NCBI GenBank assembly: GCA_028871235.1
Contig: JAGWNO010000079.1
Coordinates: forward strand, 1-9,350
Direction of reading: 5' to 3'
Length of the DNA stretch: 9,350 bases
Source of the DNA: Gammaproteobacteria bacterium
GTDB lineage: Bacteria; Pseudomonadota; Gammaproteobacteria; Natronospirales; REEB76
In this document: positions 6,529 to 9,350 of the stretch, one piece after another
How the letters are laid out: each line of letters opens with the position of its first letter
Numbering within the stretch: the first letter of the stretch is position 1
The notes under the pieces: generated by a model
Databases searched by the model: none
Told to the model about the DNA's origin: nothing
The model's input: only the letters and a program-made list of their open reading frames with translations
Position numbers and translations under genes: made by a program

Positions 6529-7959
6529 CTATACTCCGCGTAACAACCCGAGCACGGCGCGCGCCAGCGGTTTGATGGAGCCGGATAAATGTCTTTGCCG
6601 CCACTGGGCGGCGGCGCGGCGGTTGATTTCAGCATACGTCGGATAGGCATGGATGGTGGCCAGCACGTCCGCCAGCCGCAACCCGTGCCGCATGGCAAGC
6701 GTGAGTTCCGCCAGCAGTTCTCCCGCCCCGGGGGCGGCGAGCGTGGCGGACCGCAGCCGCCCGCGACGGTCCACGCGCAGGGCGGCGAATCCGCGCGTGC
6801 GCCCTTCGACCACGGCACGATCCACTTCGCTGAGCGGCACGACGACCGTCTCCAGGTCTGGCGTGATGCTGACGCCCGCCGCCTCGACGCTCGCGATTTC
6901 CGGATCCGTGTAGGTGACGCGCGGCACCGGTCCCGCCGCCCAGCGGAAACGCGCGAGCGGCCGGAACAGCGCATTCATGGCCGCACACCAGCCCTGCTGG
7001 CCCGCCACGTGGGTGAACTGCTGGTGACCGGTGATGTCGCCGCAGGCGTAGATATTGCGCACCGAAGTGCGCAGCCGCGCATCCGTGCGGATAAAACCGC
7101 GGGCATCGCGCGCCACGGCCGCCATCTCCAGGCCCATTTCGCCCGTGCGCGGCTGCCGTCCGAGCGCGAGTAACAGCACATCGAAAGGCAGACGCCGCTC
7201 GCTGCCCTGCGCATCGGCCACGACCAGCACCGCGCCGTCGCGTCCATGTTCCACTTGCCGCGCCCGCCAGCCGGTAAACAGCTGCAGGCCCTCGGCGGCG
7301 AACGCCGCGGCAAGCAGTTCGCCGGCGACGGGGATCTCCCGCGGCAGCAGCCGTTCGGCCAGTTCCACCAGCGTTACCGCGCTCCCGAGGCGCGCGAAGG
7401 CCTGGGCGAGCTCACAACCCACGGCGCCGCCGCCCAGCACCACCAGCCGCCGGGGCAGTTCCGTGAGCGACCAGACGCTGTCGCTCGTCACCCAATGCGC
7501 CGCCCCGAGGCCCGGGAGCGCCGGCATCACCGGTTCCGCGCCGGTGGCAAGCACCAGACTGCGGGTGGCAAGGCGTCCGCCATCGACCTCCAGCGTGTGT
7601 GCATCCACAAGCCGTGCCTGGCCGCGGATCACTTCGGCGCCGAGCTGCGTGTAGCGCTCCGCCGAGTCGTTGGGCTCGATGGCGGAAATTGCGCGGCGCA
7701 CATGGGCCATCACCGCCGCGAAATCCACCCGCGGTTCGCCCGCGTGCACGCCCACGCGGCCGGCGGTGCGCACCTCGTGCGAGATGCGCGCGGCGTGCAG
7801 CAGCGCCTTGCTCGGCACACAGCCGGTGTTGAGACAGTCACCGCCCATGCGATGCCTTTCCACCAGCGTCACCCGCGCACCGGCCGCCGCGGCCGTGTAC
7901 GTGGCCACCAGGCCCGCGGCTCCGGCACCGATCACCACCAGATCGCGCTTGTCACCCAT
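6529..7959 (-). CDS. MerA/Lpd-like FAD-dependent pyridine nucleotide-disulfide oxidoreductase
   Basis: A 476-residue flavoprotein of the class I disulfide reductase fold. The FAD site GAGAAG is at 11-16, the redox disulfide C42-x4-C47 sits in GGDCLNTGCVPSK, LATGAEP is at 137-143, and the NAD(P) site GGGAVG is at 176-181 with an acidic residue (E199) after the second strand, which hints at NADH. YACGDITG near 305-312 closes the FAD site, and a dimerisation domain follows. The C-terminal catalytic HPTxxE of dihydrolipoamide dehydrogenase reads Y439-P-T-Y-A-E444, so the His base is replaced by Tyr. True lipoamide dehydrogenase activity is therefore unlikely. No N-terminal heavy-metal domain or C-terminal Cys pair of MerA is present. 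Its place between the PiT transporter and arsS suggests electron supply or reduction of an arsenic species or thiol partner; this is inference. The start has no clear Shine-Dalgarno site, but the FAD motif directly follows it. Confidence 0.88.
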   Translation of the reverse strand: MGDKRDLVVIGAGAAGLVATYTAAAAGARVTLVERHRMGGDCLNTGCVPSKALLHAARISHEVRTAGRVGVHAGEPRVDFAAVMAHVRRAISAIEPNDSAERYTQLGAEVIRGQARLVDAHTLEVDGGRLATRSLVLATGAEPVMPALPGLGAAHWVTSDSVWSLTELPRRLVVLGGGAVGCELAQAFARLGSAVTLVELAERLLPREIPVAGELLAAAFAAEGLQLFTGWRARQVEHGRDGAVLVVADAQGSERRLPFDVLLLALGRQPRTGEMGLEMAAVARDARGFIRTDARLRTSVRNIYACGDITGHQQFTHVAGQQGWCAAMNALFRPLARFRWAAGPVPRVTYTDPEIASVEAAGVSITPDLETVVVPLSEVDRAVVEGRTRGFAALRVDRRGRLRSATLAAPGAGELLAELTLAMRHGLRLADVLATIHAYPTYAEINRRAAAQWRQRHLSGSIKPLARAVLGLLRGV

Positions 7960-8031
7960 CGGTTATCGCACACATATTCGGATACACACCTCTCAAATAC
8001 ACCCAACACCTGTCCGCCCACGAGCACAGTT

Positions 8032-9159
8032 TCACAGCTGCCGCAGGACCGCGAACACCGCGGCGCCCAATGCCGCTCCCATGGGTAGCGTGACCAGCCA
8101 GGCCAAGGCTATGTTCGTCATGGTATGCCAGCGCCCCGTGCGGGTGGCCGCGCCCACGCCGAACAGCGAGCCCACCGCGATGTGGGTGGTGGACACCGGC
8201 AGGCCGAGGCGCGAGGCGCCGAGTACGTAGAATGCCGTGACGAGATTGGCGAGCAAGCCCTGCTCGGGATCAAGGCGCGTGACCCGGTGAGCAAGGGTCT
8301 CGGCCACGCGCCGGGCGTTGAGCAAGCCGCCCGCCAGCATCGCGGCAGCGCACACCGCGGTGGCCGTCCCGGGACCGAGTGCCGCGCTGGTGAGCAGCAG
8401 CGCCGCGATCTTGGGGGTGTCGTTGGTGCCGCGGGCGAAACTCACCGCGCCGGCACTCAGATAATGCAGACCGTCAAGCGCGCGCGGAAACGTCAGCCGT
8501 GCCGGAGGCGAAGCAAAACCTTCCGCGCACCCGGGCAGGTTTCCCGTGCGCACCGCCGGCAGCACGCCGCTCATGGCCATGACACCGACGCCTTCTGCTG
8601 CAACGACGGACGCTGCGGTTACCCCGGCACAGACACACGCCGCAGCCTGCGGTGCACGGGCGCCGCGCCAGGCGGCCGACACCGGCCGCAACAGCAGGAA
8701 CAGCAGCCAGGTGGTGCCCGCGGCGAGGAACGGGCTCAGCAGCAGCGGCAGAAACACGCTGTCCCAGAGGGGAGCGATCCGCACGGCGCCGCCCACGGCC
8801 ACCCATCCCGCCCCCAGCAGTCCGCCGATGAGCGCATGGGTGGTGGAGACCGGCAGGCCGAGACGCGTGGCCAGAAATACCGTGAGACTCCCGGCCAGGG
8901 CCACTGCCAAGGGGAACGCCGGATCATGCACCACGGAATCGGGCACAAGGCCCGCCCCGCTGAAAGTGGCGAGCAATCCGCGGCTGATGAAAAATGAGGC
9001 CAGGGCACCCAGGAAGGTGGCGCCGCACCCCAGAATAAGCGCGGTGCGGTAGCGGGACACGCTGCTGCCGAAGAGCGTGGCCACGCCTTTGAAGTTGTCG
9101 TTGCTGCCGTTGGCCCAGGCAACGGCGGGTACGGCAAGCGCTGCGAGAGCCTCAATCAC
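8032..9159 (-). CDS. PiT-family inorganic phosphate (anion) transporter
   Basis: A 375-residue, multi-helix inner-membrane protein with the two-fold internal duplication of the PiT family. First half: NGSNDNFKG at 17-25 and GLPVSTTHALIGG at 101-113. Second half: FARGTNDTPK at 241-250 and GLPVSTTHIAVGS at 319-331. The Asn-Asp pairs and the STTH motifs are the family's transport signatures. It is shorter than E. coli PitA (about 500) and has only a small polar linker (about 160-225) between halves. PiT proteins move phosphate, usually as a metal-phosphate complex, with protons or sodium; some members take sulfate, and arsenate is a known accidental substrate. As first gene of an arsenic operon it may import arsenate or keep phosphate supply under arsenic stress; which one is not shown. 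It starts with GTG at 9159, with GGGGG 7 bases upstream; no in-frame ATG upstream offers a better start. Confidence 0.9.
   Translation of the reverse strand: MIEALAALAVPAVAWANGSNDNFKGVATLFGSSVSRYRTALILGCGATFLGALASFFISRGLLATFSGAGLVPDSVVHDPAFPLAVALAGSLTVFLATRLGLPVSTTHALIGGLLGAGWVAVGGAVRIAPLWDSVFLPLLLSPFLAAGTTWLLFLLLRPVSAAWRGARAPQAAACVCAGVTAASVVAAEGVGVMAMSGVLPAVRTGNLPGCAEGFASPPARLTFPRALDGLHYLSAGAVSFARGTNDTPKIAALLLTSAALGPGTATAVCAAAMLAGGLLNARRVAETLAHRVTRLDPEQGLLANLVTAFYVLGASRLGLPVSTTHIAVGSLFGVGAATRTGRWHTMTNIALAWLVTLPMGAALGAAVFAVLRQL
8184..8213. repeat. Copy 1 of the internal direct repeat in the PiT gene
   Basis: Thirty bases that match 8838-8867 in direct orientation at 28 of 30 positions. The repeat encodes the second-half GLPVSTTH motif and reflects the ancient internal duplication of PiT carriers. 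The DNA identity is higher than needed for the protein motif. Confidence 0.7.
8838..8867. repeat. Copy 2 of the internal direct repeat in the PiT gene
   Basis: Partner of 8184-8213, encoding the first-half GLPVSTTH motif. The two copies are 654 bases apart in the same reading frame, so recombination between them would leave an in-frame deletion. Confidence 0.7.
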
Positions 9160-9166
9160 ACAATGA

Positions 9167-9171
9167 CCCCC
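9167..9171 (-). promoter_or_regulatory. Ribosome binding site of the PiT gene
   Basis: GGGGG on the minus strand, 7 bases before GTG 9159. It supports the unusual start codon, as a nearby out-of-frame ATG at the same place meets a stop after five codons. Confidence 0.5.
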
Positions 9172-9192
9172 ATTATGGACACGGCTGGGTAG

Positions 9193-9350
9193 AGCCTAAA
9201 GACCCGCCGGCGATGGCAAATATTACTGGCAGATGGTGACGAGCCTGAGTATTCGGGGATAAATAACACGCAACGTGGAAAAAGGATTGCCCTGTGGCTC
9301 CAGGAGATTCATCCGGAAGCTGGAGAAACTGTCAGGACGGACGTTGCAAT
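9193..9350 (+). pseudogene. Probable frameshifted C-terminal remnant of a REP-associated/Y1-type transposase
   Basis: From 9263 to the window end one frame reads NVEKG followed by LPCGSRRFIRKLEKLSGR. This fits the pattern G-(L/x)-P-x-G-S-x-x-F-x-x-x-L-E-x-x-x-G-R that closes many REP-associated tyrosine transposases. That frame is blocked by TAA at 9260-9262. The frame just upstream, open from 9193, encodes RWQILLADGDEPEYSGI, which resembles the segment normally preceding this tail. Joining them needs one frame change near 9265-9275, so the gene looks broken. No start or catalytic HUH motif lies in the window. The match is from memory of the family pattern and is short; a chance open frame is the alternative. 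Confidence 0.42.

Noticed and set aside
5527..8997. Long plus-strand open frames (5527-6543, 7246-8088, 8125-8997) opposite the arsenic operon
   Set aside because: They are antisense to well-identified genes, rich in Arg, Gly, Gln and His, without motifs or good ribosome binding sites.
9172..9177. CATAAT on the minus strand as -10 for the arsenic operon
   Set aside because: It is only 12 bases from the GTG start, so the transcript would lose its ribosome binding site, and the -35 is poor. No convincing operon promoter was found in 9160-9350.

Overview
The window reads as chromosomal DNA from a high-GC Gram-negative bacterium, probably a proteobacterium and possibly gammaproteobacterial. The evidence is an outer-membrane porin with a signal peptide, GGAGG-type ribosome binding sites and the family types present. 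No rRNA, tRNA or CRISPR is visible, so finer placement is not supported.

Block 1 (1-4404) looks like a carboxylate/acetate unit. A DcaP-like trimeric-porin gene, cut by the left window edge, is transcribed leftward from 1124. A 460-base divergent intergenic region separates it from a rightward pair: satP (acetate uptake, GPR1/FUN34/YaaH family) and acs (AMP-forming acetyl-CoA synthetase). A near-perfect 13-bp GC-rich hairpin lies between satP and acs. Together the three genes could take an organic acid across the outer membrane, across the inner membrane, and into acetyl-CoA. The substrate of the porin is inferred from context only.

Block 2 (4427-9159) is a leftward four-gene operon that converges on acs with only 22 bases between stop codons. 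In transcription order it holds a PiT-family anion transporter (GTG start), a MerA/Lpd-like FAD disulfide oxidoreductase, ArsS (radical SAM/Cys-rich arsenosugar protein) and ArsM (arsenite S-adenosylmethionine methyltransferase). arsS and arsM overlap by ATGA. This is an arsenic methylation and organification module: uptake, a redox partner, methylation and 5'-deoxyadenosyl transfer. No arsR, arsB, acr3 or arsC is present in the window.

Block 2 is clearly richer in G+C than block 1. Its upstream side (9160-9350) carries what appears to be a frameshifted C-terminal remnant of a REP-associated/Y1-type transposase running off the window. Both points fit acquisition of the arsenic block as an accessory unit, but do not prove it.

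The core annotations belong to known families. The points most worth checking are the make-up of the arsenic operon (a PiT carrier plus an oxidoreductase with Tyr in place of the catalytic His), and the porin-satP-acs arrangement with its intergenic hairpin.
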